Origin: Helicoverpa zea
Taxonomy: Eukaryota; Arthropoda; Insecta; Lepidoptera; Noctuidae
NCBI RefSeq assembly: GCF_022581195.2
Contig: NC_061482.1
Span: 6,448,001-6,512,000, forward strand
Length of the DNA: 64,000 nucleotides
Direction of reading: 5' to 3'
This document shows, piece after piece, positions 55,801-63,606 of this stretch. The notes beneath the pieces are model-generated. The model had not been told where the DNA came from. It did no database searches and saw only the letters and a program-made list of their open reading frames with translations. Each line of letters starts with the position of its first letter. Position 1 is the stretch's first letter. Both the position numbers and the translations under genes were made by a program.

Positions 55801-56485
55801 GTCTGCGTAAATGCTTATGCATTATAATAATGTCATGTGTAGCTGACTGACCTCCTAATATGAAAACAGCCACCGTGGCTGACAACCGGCTAGAGCTTCT
55901 TGCGTGCATGTTTCTCTATTAGTTACATTGTAAAGGATTAGGTATTATGACGCGTTTGAGATACTTAAGTTTTTCCTGTTGGGACATATTGTTTGCTGTA
56001 TTTTAATAATTTACATACTTACGCCTACACACACTCGTCGAGATCGGAACTACTGAATTGTTCTTAAGAATAGCCGTGGCCCTTGAACAAGAAGGGTTCC
56101 AACAGAAACGTATACATCCTGCGTTTGATGGTTGGACCAAATGTTTGTCATACCTAAGTTGTTTTTATGATTTTATATATTGTGAACAGTGCAGTGAGAG
56201 AGTGTTGTGGTTGCAGTCGTGCTGGCGGTGGCGGTGCCGCGGCTGGGGCTGTTCATCTCCCTGTTCGGCGCGCTGTGCCTGTCGGCGCTGGGCATCTGCT
56301 TCCCCGCGCTCATGGAGATGTGCGTCTCCTTCCCCGACAAGTTCGGGCCCGGCCGCGTGCGACTGCTCAAGGACGTACTACTATTCATCGTGGGCGTGGT
56401 GGGCCTGGTCGCCGGCACGTATACGGCACTTGTGAGCATCGTGCGCTCCTTCATGCCGCCCGACACCGAGCCCCTGCACGCCTAG
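40866..56485 (+). CDS. Proton-coupled amino acid transporter (SLC36/pathetic-like), copy C
   Basis: Third and most divergent tandem paralogue. Exons: 40866-40939, 41299-41358, 41641-41791, 42270-42476, 42939-43208, 44026-44201, 55394-55581, 56217-56485; 464 residues, all joins in phase. Landmarks: MMEESNKSETVHLQP start (two adjacent ATGs), YYDPHEHRQLPKPTN, NWETLVHLLKCSLGTG then ILAMPQAFARAG in the first helix, RSQYAACKRLRVPLLTYPQS, PSLKLLAPFSAVANV, LENNMATP, and ending MPPDTEPLHA. It has GC-rich exons, unlike A and B, and GTG in the first-helix motif where they have GAG. Intron 6 is 11.2 kb and holds partial copies of exon 6, a hAT-like element, a Gypsy element and a THAP element. Role by family: proton-driven amino acid export from endolysosomes or uptake at the surface. 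Confidence 0.88.
41055..41215 (+). repeat. Dispersed repeat, CCAGTCTAGTCGGATGC family
   Basis: Shortened copy in copy C intron 1 with CTTCGGCTTCCAGTCTAGTC, GATGCAGCTGAGTCCCAGCG and TGGTTAGACTGGTGTCAGAC in the same order as at 25895. Confidence 0.75.
41444..41566. mobile_element. MITE with ends CCCCGCACTCAGAGACATTT
   Basis: CCCCGCACTCAGAGACATTT and its complement bound a 123-bp element in copy C intron 2; inner segments (TAGTCACT, AGTGACAGA, TTAAGTCTTAAGT) are also self-complementary. The right end of 34212-34996 carries AATGTCTCTGAGTGGGG, so the two families share an end. Confidence 0.85.
41835..42100 (+). repeat. Dispersed repeat, CCAGTCTCACCGGATGC family
   Basis: Copy in copy C intron 3, with CTTCCAGTCTCACCGGATGC, GCGACTGCCTATCTGACC, CCCGGGCAACCCGG, and CCGTAACGACTTCCAAGGAT then TGTTCAATGGCAGCC, in family order. 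Confidence 0.8.
44091..44640 (+). repeat. 150-bp tandem array made from the 3' half of copy C exon 6 plus its donor
   Basis: The segment from AACAGCGGGATGGTGATCAT to past the donor repeats with an exact 150-bp period: GGGATG at 44095, 44245 and 44395. Units 2 and 3 are nearly identical to each other and over 90 percent like the true exon by eye. A fourth, decayed unit (about 44540-44640) keeps GTTTGACTGCAGCGACTC and CGCAAGGACCG. Donors: units 1 and 2 CC-GTGAGT, units 3 and 4 CC-GTTAGT. The extra units lack the exon's 5' half and its acceptor, so they are likely non-functional. Confidence 0.95.
45285..45440 (-). mobile_element. SINE fragment, minus strand
   Basis: Complement of the 37011 SINE tail: CCGATAATCTGCCACGGCGG, GAGATCAGCCAG, CATATCATAGTGCACAAGCA. 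Head missing. Confidence 0.6.
45441..46094. other. Part of copy C intron 6 without recognised features
   Basis: AT-rich, no exon, repeat or RNA gene could be supported. Confidence 0.5.
46290..46640 (+). pseudogene. LINE 3' fragment (RTE/Jockey-like RT C-terminus) inside the hAT element
   Basis: Plus-strand reading with interruptions gives VRDVADKMQEKRLRWYGHVK, then PGQRRKSRPKPWW, MNDMKICELEEEDVY and KPIPSQDGINAK. This is the RWxGHV-PGxRxxGRP-xxxxDM signature found at the C-terminus of many insect endonuclease/reverse transcriptases. Broken by stops, no catalytic domains. Confidence 0.7.
46680..47250 (-). pseudogene. R1-type LINE C-terminal fragment inside the hAT element
   Basis: On the minus strand: SSEDTVEHTVQVCTAWEGYR, then DLSRPSLVQAMV, FCEAVMLEKETAERLR. 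These match the cysteine-containing C-terminal region after the RT of R1-clade elements (D-E-T--H-L--C--W and F-E-V---KE-AER patterns). Frameshifted, GC-rich compared with its surroundings. Confidence 0.65.
47653..48362. other. Non-coding part of copy C intron 6
   Basis: No exon or defined repeat recognised between the hAT-like element and the next transposon. Confidence 0.5.
48363..49220 (-). mobile_element. Tc1/mariner-superfamily remnant with transposase C-terminus
   Basis: Imperfect inverted ends of roughly 75 bp: AGTTCAACTCAGTCTTGCGC (left) and GCGCGCAAATCTGAGTTGAACT (right), next to TATAG/CTATA. A minus-strand frame (48532-48792) reads WGILKNNIASHNVDQNKTEI, then INERLSHID and CRHVQKKKEKYYRHFD, followed by an acidic Ser/Glu/Asp tail. 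The W--LK--V----- / C--HV---E--Y pattern is that of the last part of insect Tc1/mariner-like DDE transposases. The DDE core is missing, so the copy is internally deleted. Confidence 0.75.
49252..49316 (-). repeat. 3' LTR of the Gypsy-type element (65 bp)
   Basis: Identical to 53738-53802. On the plus strand starts TGTAGTAATAGACGTCAG and ends CATTACACAACA. Flanked outside by AACTG (49247-49251). Confidence 0.95.
49457..50005 (-). pseudogene. C-terminal integrase region of the Gypsy-type element, cut off by the SINE
   Basis: Continues the integrase downstream of the SINE: DFQLALLNYRNTPRDGLSSP and SQLLMSRQLRCKLP are the standard post-core block of Ty3/Gypsy integrases, followed by a basic segment (GNKVRRNRRHLIKCEP) resembling the GPY/F-type C-terminal module. 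No start codon of its own is expected; the first codons in the open frame derive from the SINE. Confidence 0.85.
50006..50280 (+). mobile_element. tRNA-derived SINE inserted in the Gypsy integrase
   Basis: tRNA-like head with A-box region (TGTGGCGCAAAGGTCACC) and B box (GGGTTCGATTCCCGG), an AT-rich body with TATGTATTTATAAATATG, ACCGACCGTGTGTGAAAAGG, and a tail with two CGCGACATTATTAT units. It splits the integrase reading frame. Opposite orientation to the Gypsy element and same orientation as copy C. A clean target duplication could not be resolved, only a short TTAT-type match. Confidence 0.88.
50216..53659 (-). CDS. Gag-Pol polyprotein of the Gypsy-type element, interrupted at its integrase end
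   Basis: Uninterrupted 1147-codon frame. In order: Gag; an Arg/Gly-rich stretch; a CCHC zinc knuckle near residue 250 (CFVCGNRGHFAKVC); an aspartic protease with LDTGADINVM near 320; reverse transcriptase around 450-640 with LDANSGFWAVQLD, LPFGINCA and the catalytic box FIDDIIVWG near 590; RNase H around 720-840 (VSVDASAHALGAVL); integrase from about 960 with an HHCC finger (HEGHQG ... CSICQEC) and core residues in IVDYYSSY, VTDNGTQY and NGKSER. The last 20 or so codons come from an inserted SINE, not the element. Gag and Pol share one frame, without a frameshift. All catalytic motifs look intact apart from the split integrase. Confidence 0.93.
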   Translation of the reverse strand: MEHARPPSELSLDGGPASRAEAWKRWRQQLTLFLKASGAYTETAGVQASLLVNLIGPEGFDIYQTFTFDKEEDRDDIRILLEKFDSFFVSKLNITLIRYKFFTRNQEEGESIQQYVTALRLLSKNCNFKELEDELIKDRIVCGIRSLRVRDRLLRCEDLNLDKAVKLCQAEEISRESEQQMDAVGTSSGVAQVDVVGAQRRRGRGSAGGGRRGARRGAAPSPHLCARCGGLSPRCQAGNCPANQCTCFVCGNRGHFAKVCKANAFYKGGGTARVCDIKHRSESESDDGDSFFISMIEGNKRLGAWFEILSCGSGTEKFKLDTGADINVMSFERFLELGLDVSILKCNKVIKLQSYSGDVIPVKGTCYIACVYKGKQYELKFAIADMKCQSVLGRISCIQLNLIKRIHSLNLSQYDDLFDGIGCLPGKYHIVIDKSVRPVISAARKIPLSLRDQLAEELKRMERYGVIRKVTHPTDWVHPLVIVAKKNNTIRVCLDPRELNRAVRRAHFQLPTVTELAARLHGATHFSVLDANSGFWAVQLDQESADLCTFISPFGRYQFLRLPFGINCASEVFHGKIRQLLEDLEGVDSFIDDIIVWGKDKEEHDRRLDALLNRAREINLKFNKAKCKIGVREVTYLGHIFDRNGMRPDSNKVKAITEMPEPTDRKSLERFLGAVNYLSKFIPKYSELALPLTNLLRKDTEWLWECAERSAFQSLCRAVSSAPVLALYDVSAPVLVSVDASAHALGAVLMQAGRPVEFASRTLTDTQRRYAQVEKELLAIVFACERFHQYIFGKKRVVVESDHKPLESIFKKPLMSVPARLQRMMLRIQGYDLIVSYKPGKYMFIPDTLSRAPLPDLYEDNILSKNIMYQVAMIVNNIPISCNKLCEIKKASRDDREISELIKCINSGWPEHKCKVEDVVKPFWSMKDELYEVDGVVFKNDIILIPASLRGEMLRVVHEGHQGIDRCKRRARQAIFWPNISRDIELFVKRCSICQECLNSPAKEPLLPVEIPSIPWNKVASDIFEWKRKYFLLIVDYYSSYVEVCELPNITSASIIKEIKQIFARHGIPELLVTDNGTQYCSREFRRFAGEWGFTHITSSPNYPQSNGKSERAVQTVKSMLIKCLRDNNVAIIMSRHLFTHGRLAPW
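53738..53802 (-). repeat. 5' LTR of the Gypsy-type element (65 bp)
   Basis: Identical to 49252-49316; followed by the second copy of the AACTG target duplication at 53803-53807. Confidence 0.95.
53808..54211. other. Non-coding segment of copy C intron 6
   Basis: About 400 bp with no exon or defined repeat. AT-rich. Confidence 0.5.
54212..55006 (-). mobile_element. Inverted-repeat element containing a THAP-domain exon
   Basis: Short ends AATAGGGTATT (54214) and AATACCCTATT (ending about 55004) are complementary. Subterminal blocks are also inverted: GACGTCATTACGGTAGTAAAC near 54399 and GTTTACTAACGTAATGACGT near 54783, each next to a CGCCATG/CATGGCG. A THAP zinc-finger exon lies between on the minus strand. 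No catalytic domain remains. Superfamily uncertain; THAP domains are used by P-element and some PIF/Harbinger-related transposases. Confidence 0.65.
54537..54731 (-). CDS. THAP-domain exon, probable transposon-derived first exon
   Basis: Reads MSNYAPYRWCVVSECENT at the start, with a C-x4-C zinc pair (CVVSEC), a central W (NTWLKVARRD) and a C-x2-H pair (YFCEDHF). This is the C2CH layout of the THAP DNA-binding finger. Immediately after HFD comes an intact GTAAGT donor (54531-54536 on this strand), so this is a spliced N-terminal exon rather than a chance frame. An in-frame ATG 15 bp earlier is an alternative start. No downstream exons were found in the element, so it is likely orphaned. A host gene is the alternative, but the surrounding inverted repeats favour a mobile element. 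Confidence 0.75.
55007..55393 (+). other. End of copy C intron 6
   Basis: No features apart from AT-rich sequence and the TATTGCAG acceptor at its end. Confidence 0.6.
55688..55905 (-). mobile_element. SINE fragment, minus strand, in copy C intron 7
   Basis: Contains the complement of the 37011 SINE body: ATTCCTTCACTCTCATAGC and GGATGGTAATCCGACATGAC, followed in plus sense by TGTGTCTGCGTAAATGC and AACAGCCACCGTGGCTGAC. Both senses of the same tail occur, so two fragments may be joined head to head. Confidence 0.55.
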
Positions 56486-56882
56486 TGCGGCCCTGGCGAG
56501 ACCTCCTCGCTTCACCTCGCGCGCTTCGCCACCCACCATCCGTGCTGATAACATCGGTGTTTCTGCTAGTCCGCTGGGCGCGTTACTCGACCAAGCACTT
56601 CGCTAGTCCACCGGCTACGTAGCCAGCACCATACAAGTAGTGTTCTTGAGTACGATAGATACGGTGATAGCTGATCTCGCACAGCTGCCGTTTTGTTTCG
56701 CATTAGTGCAGTGTAATGCCGTCGGCAGTTTGCCGGCTCACTACGAGTCATCTCTGATTGCCAAGTTAAGTTTGAAATGATATTATATTTTGATCTTTAT
56801 ATTGTTTCAAAATTTTATTAATATACCTACTGTTATTGTTTTCTATACCCACTGTACCTGCGTTTATTATTTTGTAATTTTA

Positions 56883-56888
56883 AATAAA
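56883..56888 (+). terminator. Polyadenylation signal of transporter copy C
   Basis: AATAAA about 400 bp after the stop codon, followed by a GT-rich stretch (TTGGTGTTTG), a good match to a cleavage site. Confidence 0.65.
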
Positions 56889-57582
56889 CGTTTGTTACGA
56901 TTTAATTGGTGTTTGATTTTAGATTCTATAAAATGTCCTTAGTTTGTTGTCATTGATCATGTATATAGGTATTAAAGAATGATATTTATTCAAATATTTA
57001 CATAATATTTACATTAATTTTAAAAATTAAAAATAAACTTATATATACAACTTAAAACTAATACATAGCATCAAAAAATTGCTCCTCATCGCTGTCACCG
57101 GGTAATGTACCCAGAAGGCTGGCAGCATTGCCACGTACGTATTGGTATTAAAGATAAACTACACATAACTAGCTATCCTAGTAATCTGTGGATTACGTGT
57201 TGAGTAGTATACTTGTTACTTTTATTATAAGATCTATATTGTGTGCCTACTGTGTGATATACCGCTGTTTGTAATTCTTATCAAATAAAATAACATCTGA
57301 CGTCAGCGCCGCGTAGCCACCAACCCCTGTACTACGCGTAGGAGAGGCACGTAGCAGCTACGCGTAGCATGGCTACGAGCCGCGCTACGCCATCACAGGG
57401 AAAGATATAGGAATAAGTTGAATGTATGTAATTACATGAGCTTTATTTTTCAGTATTTAGTGCTTACTAGCTTTCGCCCGCGGTTTCACCCGCGTCCCGT
57501 CCCAGCAATTACTTTTTTAGTAGCTATTTTCTCAAAAATATGACTCTTCATTTTTTTGTGCAGAATACTTAAAAAACATCTA

Positions 57583-57815
57583 CATTTATCTAGCTATCCA
57601 AAAAGGCACAAAATACACAAAAATCCGCAAAAACGACACTTTTAACTAATAATAAAAATTATAGACGACTTGTAAAGAAAAGATCTTGAAATTCGATTAT
57701 CTTGAAACGGGTTAACTTTTGTCCAGTGTATGCCATGGTCAAATTTGTCCGTATTGACCTATACTATCACCTCCTGAAAGGATGCGGTCTACTTACCAGT
57801 AACCCTGTATATATC
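57583..57815 (+). repeat. Second copy of the 26808-27050 repeat
   Basis: Shares ATTCGATTATCTTGAAACGG, GGTTAACTTTTGTCCAGTG and CTATCACCTCCTGAAAGGAT with the copy in copy B intron 1, same order and orientation. Confidence 0.8.
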
Positions 57816-58163
57816 TTATCAAGCTTTCGTATGATATCCAGACTGACGACCAAATCAAAGCTGTCTTTATGTGTAGTCGAAATGGCAAAAGTTATTAATG
57901 TAAAATTTTTCCTCTCTATAATTTACTGTATAATTCCAATAAACTTAGGATTTTTAGACTAACGTTTTTTAGGAAACCTTAATGTCGTTAATCCAAAGGC
58001 AAATTAATATTATTATGCTAGAAGAATATAAATTCGACATTATGTTGACCGAAGCCAATTTAATAAGAAAAGTATACTATCCATTTGTTCCAAAAACTTA
58101 CTGCAGATGCATAACATTAAAATCAGTTGTGTAGTTTTTGTCTGAAATAGCAACTATCGGACT

Positions 58164-58880
58164 TTTTTTTTTTTTTTTTTTTTTGGTATGGCATCTCGCA
58201 GTTCAGCCTAGGAGGCCGTGTACTGCTTAACCGGACTTTTCCCTGTGGATGCCTAGAATTTAAGGCCTCCAGCCAGGGGCGTAAAACAACTTATAAACTA
58301 AGCGACTGCGCTAAGGGTACCCCCTGTGGGGTCGGACCTCGGCTTAGGGCGTCGCTGGGGAGGCAGCAAAGGGACAGGCTGGATCATATGATCATTATTA
58401 TTAAATGGGGAATTTAAAGCTACTGGCTCAGCTCGCGGGCTGGCTCGATGAGCAAGGGTCGGGAGGACAGAGAACGGGACGTCGCGGCGGACCTCGGCGG
58501 CGAGGTTTGTACGAACGCGGTTTGTGTTTGTGTAGGGTGCTAGTGAGTTTACTACTCTCTTGGAGGACAGTTATCTCATCGTCAGGTTCTAGAAGGGCAT
58601 GCCTAGGGCGGCGAATCCTACTGATGCGGGAGGGAGTATAATTACTGGCTGACACGATAAGTGAGTTATCGTGTTTCTCAGCGCGTTCGAAGTACCGTAT
58701 GGCGGCACGCTTCATATACTGGCGGATGGTAGGGATTTTTAAGTCGAGATGAAGAATCTCATTTCGAACATAATAGGGAGCTCCTGTGATTTTCCGTAAA
58801 GCACGGTTTTGAAGGGCCTGCATTCTGTGAAGGCGGCGATGGCTTGCCTGTGCGAACACAGGGCAAGCATACATCATGAC
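58164..58880 (-). mobile_element. 5'-truncated Jockey-type LINE fragment with poly(A) and target duplication
   Basis: A minus-strand frame (58428-58877) begins inside the C-terminal part of a Jockey-group RT: MMYACPVFAQASHRRLHRMQ, then LQNRALRKITGAPYYVRN and REI-type HLDLKIPTIRQYMKRAA. The element ends in an A tract (a run of over 20 T on the plus strand after 58162). GCAACTATCGGACT flanks both sides (58150-58163, 58881-58894), a 14-bp duplication. Endonuclease and RT core were never inserted, as expected for incomplete reverse transcription. Confidence 0.92.
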
Positions 58881-59540
58881 GCAACTATCGGACTCAGTTA
58901 CTTTTGTATTTATAACTAGCTTTTGCCCGCGGCTTCGCTCCCGTCAACTGACTTCTCTACTTTACCCTATTTTTTTTTCATAAGAACCTTCTCCTGACAA
59001 TAACAAACACAACAAAAAAAGAATTAGCCAAATTGGTCCAGGCGTTGTTGAGTTATGCGCTTACCAACACATTTTGCGATTCATTTTTATATTATAGGTA
59101 TTAGTAATGGTTGAGTAAAATTGCTACTAGAAAGTCCGTCTATGTATCAAATCCTTTTTAATAGTTATCTCAAAACCCTAGACTCCTAATTATCTCGGCA
59201 TATGTTTTCTGGACCAGTTATTATTGCACATAGAGTTTCAAGGGACAGAAAACTATAGAAAATCTAGAACCTAAATATATGTTACTAAGTAACCAACAGG
59301 TTTGTTCTCTTTGTGTAGCTTTTAAGCAGTAGTCGATACACAGTGTAGGAGAGGAGAATGAAAACTCGTGAGCTGTGCAAGGTAATTTATCGACGATTTA
59401 TTTAGGTACATAAAACACCGATGGAGACAACGTATCAGAGCGGTTGATTACGATCACTAGAGGCCGTGAGTAGTAGAGTGATGCGTGCCACTGCGCCACT
59501 ACACGCGACTCGCACGCCACTCACACGCACAAATCAAACT

Positions 59541-61664
59541 AAATATAAATACAACAATTAACGTTTATTTTCAATCCATAGAACCATATATAAATTAACT
59601 TCAAACAAAATACTACTCGTACATGAAAAACAATATGGTTTTATGTTGTTGCAGACAATTCCAAAACAAACAAGTAGCCTCTCAGCGAGGGCGCGTACCA
59701 TAACAAAATAAATAAATAATAAGAAGCACAGAGGCGCCGCGCGCTCGGCTGTCCTCACCATGCGTGTTCTTACATACGACTCCATCTTATCACGATACCT
59801 TAATATTATTACATTATTATATCCATGTTACAATTTCGGAGAAACAAGTATATTATGATGTATGTATAGGTACCATTTATACAGAATATTGCAAATTCAA
59901 TGTATATTTTTTAACAAACAAGATGGAATATCAAATGCCGCGGGGCGCGGCCGTTAAATATTAAGTTTTATTACAATAACATCGCTTGATATGAAACAGT
60001 GCATTTCAAAGTTCAACCGTCACACCTATGTATAGAAACCCTCACATGTAAACTTTTATAGAAAAAACATTTTATTGTTCTCGCTTTGTATCCATAAAAT
60101 ACTTTCAAATGCAACAACTTCTTAGTCTTAGTTTATAAACATTAATTTTCTTTCAATTCAATAAACATTCAATTGACTTATTTATCAACGACAAAAACCT
60201 ACAAAAATATATTATAACATTAGCACGAGTCAAATAGAGTGCGGGGGAAACGTCCAGGTGACGTGGTCAGTGCGTAAGTCGCGGCGGCGCGCGAGGCTCC
60301 CGCTCAAACAACCTGTCCGTGGGTTCTACCCAACCGATACATTAATGCGAGTCTCTTTACAACTAAAAAAAATATAAACTTTCAAAAACATTAACATCTA
60401 CAGCCATAACAAAAATAGACTAATGACAACTACGCTACGGAAACTACATACTACTTAAACTATTCACTAAGTAAATTTGAAACGAAACTAGTGTTCGCTC
60501 ACTACTGAATCGACAGAAGGTACTGAGGGGCACGAGGAGCGACCCCGTCCCCGGCAGGAGCTAATCTCATCGGGAGCAGTCCTACAAGCGAGCTAGAAGT
60601 GAGAGACCCGCGAGCGCGAGCGGCCCGCGCCCCGCCCGGCGCGGGCGCGGCGGGGCGCGGGGGGCGCGGGGCGCGGGCCCCGGACACGTCGCCAGGAGCG
60701 GCGCACCGCGGGTTGTACAACGTTTGGAGGTGAGGGACGGACAAGGTCAGAGTTTACAACAGCAATGTTTATAATACAGATTTCGAGTAGGTTCGAGTGC
60801 CCGGGGCCGGCTCGGGGCCCTATTAAAACTATCTATATACAGACGCAGCCACTACACTTGCGCATGCGTACGCGAGCCACTTGAGCAAACACGCGACCGC
60901 CGCCGTGGCCGGTATACATAAATATTCAACAACATTAACTTATTACAATAGTCCGCACTCGGTCGGACAGCGCCGCGGACGGGCCCGGCGCACGCTCGGG
61001 ACGGCTCACAAATACCGTTCAAAAAATTACAATTTTTCATAAATTTGGTCCGTACGTCGTTGACTAACCCTGTTGAGTGTCGGACTGAATCCGAGTGAAG
61101 GAATTAGAGACGACGATAGATCAGAGCTCGAACGGAACTTTGGTTAAGATTCTCCTATTAAACTAAGTAGATAAACTTACGGTAACTGCAGTATCAATTA
61201 AACCTACTAGTCGAACAAGTTACAGAGTTGATCGACGAGATCATCGAATAGCTACACAATCGTTCTTAACGTGTTAACATGGACGACAGCTGATGGAGAG
61301 AGATGGTCGCGGCGATCCCGCAGCATTCGATGAGCTTACGACCAGAGCAGCCCACTGGGGAAATGAACGAGCAGCAGGTGGGGCGCGGGCGGCGCGGGGC
61401 GCGGGGCGCGGGGCTGCCCGACCGGCGGCGCCGGGAGCGCGTGCGCTGGCGAGCGCCCGCGACCTGCAACATCAACGTCCCAATTACTCAATGTGTTCAC
61501 TCAACTCAGGTTCATTAGTCAAAGTCCAAATTAGTATTCTTCTTTAAATGAGTCTGACATCTTTGATGAGCTCGTTGGGTTTTTGAGATAACTAAGTATT
61601 GGATGCTTACGTGTCGTGTGGCGTGTTTGTGCTATGCGGGTGGTGGAGGAGGGGCGCGGGCCGC
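59541..61664 (-). other. Probable long 3' UTR of Pdp1
   Basis: Directly follows the Pdp1 stop on the minus strand and contains no supported coding frame. The candidate poly(A) hexamer is AATAAA at 59564-59569 (minus strand). It includes GC-rich islands at about 60530-60720 and 61370-61470, unlike its AT-rich remainder. The extent is inference. Confidence 0.5.
59564..59569 (-). terminator. Candidate polyadenylation signal of Pdp1
   Basis: AATAAA on the minus strand about 2.1 kb past the stop codon. Closer hexamers exist in the AT-rich parts, so shorter transcripts are possible. Confidence 0.35.
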
Positions 61665-63606
61665 CTATACATCCGCGTACTTCGAGAGCTTCTCTCGCAG
61701 GATGTGATTTTCCTTCTTAAGTAGCTCCACCTCTTGCCTCAAGCCCATATTCTGAAAATATCGACATCATTATTACACTATAAGTAGGTATACAATAAGT
61801 AAGCCTGTTGAAAGTCTATCAATGTACAAAAATGTTAAATAGATAGATTTCCATCTTCATAGCAAATACCTCTTCGTACCGTAAACGATTAGGGGCATAT
61901 TCTAACACGCTGGTCGCATTCATAGTAACGGTGCAATTCTCATTTATGATTGGATCCGATATTTTTGTATCGATGGTGTTTTCACTTCGGTACCTAATCG
62001 AAGTGTTGCATCAGTTTCGTTATATGTACAAGCAGGCACTGACCTCTTTCTCAAGATATCCTGCCCGCATCGCGATCTGGTTCTCCTTCATGCGGCGCGC
62101 GTCGCGGGATCGCTTCGCCGCCATGTTGTTCTTCCGCCGACGCGCCCAGTACTTGTCGTCTTTCAGGTCATCGGGCACGAACTGGCGACGACGGTGATAT
62201 GAGGTTAGCACGCGCGCCCCACCCAACCCCCCCTTCACCCGGCTGTGAGGCTCGTCGCCGCGCGCACTGTCGCCCAGTGCGCCGCGCTCGCATGCGGCCC
62301 ACGAGGCCTCGAGGGCGCACGAGCCACTACTACGAGCAATATGCCGTCCGTCAGGAATGTGGCCGCCGACCGGCCTTTCCCAGAACTTCGCATATTTACA
62401 AGTAGGAGCAGATGAAGGAGCAGTCCAAGTGAATCTTATTTACAGTTTGCATTGGACTCTTATTAATAGGAAGCTTAAGCTAGGGAAGTCAACTCAACAG
62501 TGTCACAGTGCGGAGGCAATTCGAATGTAACAATTAAACTTAATTTGCTGCTGCTGAAGTTTACTCTATGTGAACTGGTTTAGTTCATATTTTTAAGACT
62601 TATAAGTACCAAGAAATAGGTAGAGTTGACGATCCTGATAAGCTTTTGAGATGGGTACAAACATGGTGAAAATTGATTAACTTTATCGCGCTTTACAAGG
62701 GGTGACTGCATCATAAGTGCTGTTCCAATTCATGATAAACTTCGATACTGTATATACCCATCTATTATTTTCAATTCCACAAATTAGTAAGGAGCATAAA
62801 GTTAAATAAAGAAATAGAAGCATAAGATGCGCGGACGACGACGCCGCCGCGGTTAATAGTGACAGTGGAGGCGTTAGGAAGCATTGTGTTTGTGTGTGTG
62901 TGCTCGCAGTGCTCGCGCTAACTACTGTCCAGTAAGCGTGTGCGCTTGTGTGTGCATATGTGTGTATGTGTGTGTGTCTGTATTAGACAGAAACGTCTGT
63001 CTCCTTTTCATTAAGTTACAATGTGTTGGCCATGTCATTACAAGAAATTATACGATGTAATTCTATTCTCTTTCAAAACAGGCAGGAAAGAAGTGACATA
63101 ATTATGTAGTTATTATGTTATTCGCGCAATTTTGTTCATTGTATTTTTATTTTATTAATATTTTGCTGTATTCGTACAAATGTGTGTCTATTGTCAACTA
63201 AGTAGATCATGTAAAAAAAACAATCGTAATAAGTGATAGTAAATGGGCGTCACTAATGAAGAAATTGGTTTGGTATCCCAAGTTAGTGTGTAACCCTGTT
63301 TATCAATTGTGACCTCCGAAGTATTAACGAAGCACCAGTGCATCAGTCCCAACACCACGTGCCGATGGCAAAGGCGTACAAAGTAACCACTGTGCAGGCA
63401 ACCTATGTGCTATGTATGTGTGTGTGTGTGTCTGTGTGCGCCACACCCGCAGGCGGATCGCAGCATGCCGCTAGGAATGATCAGCGCACTAACATCATTT
63501 ACCTGTTTCCGGGACTTCTTGATCATCGGCTGCGGCTTTAGCTCCTCATCGGAGAAAGCACGCGTCCGGGGATCGAAGTCACGTCCCGATGACGCCATCG
63601 AGAACG
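61665..63606 (-). CDS. Pdp1: PAR-domain bZIP transcription factor Pdp1, last three coding exons
   Basis: Sequence-specific activator of the PAR-bZIP family (fly Pdp1; vertebrate HLF, DBP and TEF); in flies it drives Clock in the circadian loop and acts in muscle and growth. Exons in gene order: 63503-63606, 62044-62181, 61665-61751; joins are in phase. The first shows FDPRTRAFSDEELKPQPM then KKSRKQ (PAR region). The second holds FVPDDLKDDKYWARRRKNN then MAAKRSRDARRMKENQIAMR, the conserved extended basic region. The third gives the leucine zipper NMGLRQEVELLKKENHILRE and ends KYADV-stop. The first exon here starts mid-codon at an acceptor, so upstream exons (often alternative first exons in this gene) are outside the window. 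Convergent with transporter copy C. Confidence 0.95.
61752..62043 (-). other. Pdp1: Pdp1 last intron
   Basis: Bounded by GTCAGT donor and TTTTCAG acceptor in minus sense. No other features. Confidence 0.8.
62182..63502 (-). other. Pdp1: Pdp1 intron with GT-rich simple repeats
   Basis: GTAAAT donor and CGCCAG acceptor in minus sense. Contains GTGTGTGT-type microsatellite runs around 62885-62985 and 63410-63435 and a GC-rich stretch next to the acceptor (62200-62330). No exon seen. Confidence 0.75.

Larger units (their letters stand above)
56910..59540. other. Convergent spacer between transporter copy C and Pdp1
   Basis: No host gene seen. Contains a GTAGCCATGCTACGC-rich hairpin-like block (57300-57400), fragments of two dispersed repeats (57467-57560, 57583-57815, 58917-59100) and a Jockey-type LINE fragment (58164-58880). 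Confidence 0.6.

Noticed and set aside
60502..60744. Minus-strand Pro/Ala/Arg-rich frame
   Set aside because: A GC-rich chance frame within the probable Pdp1 3' UTR; low-complexity composition and no splice context.
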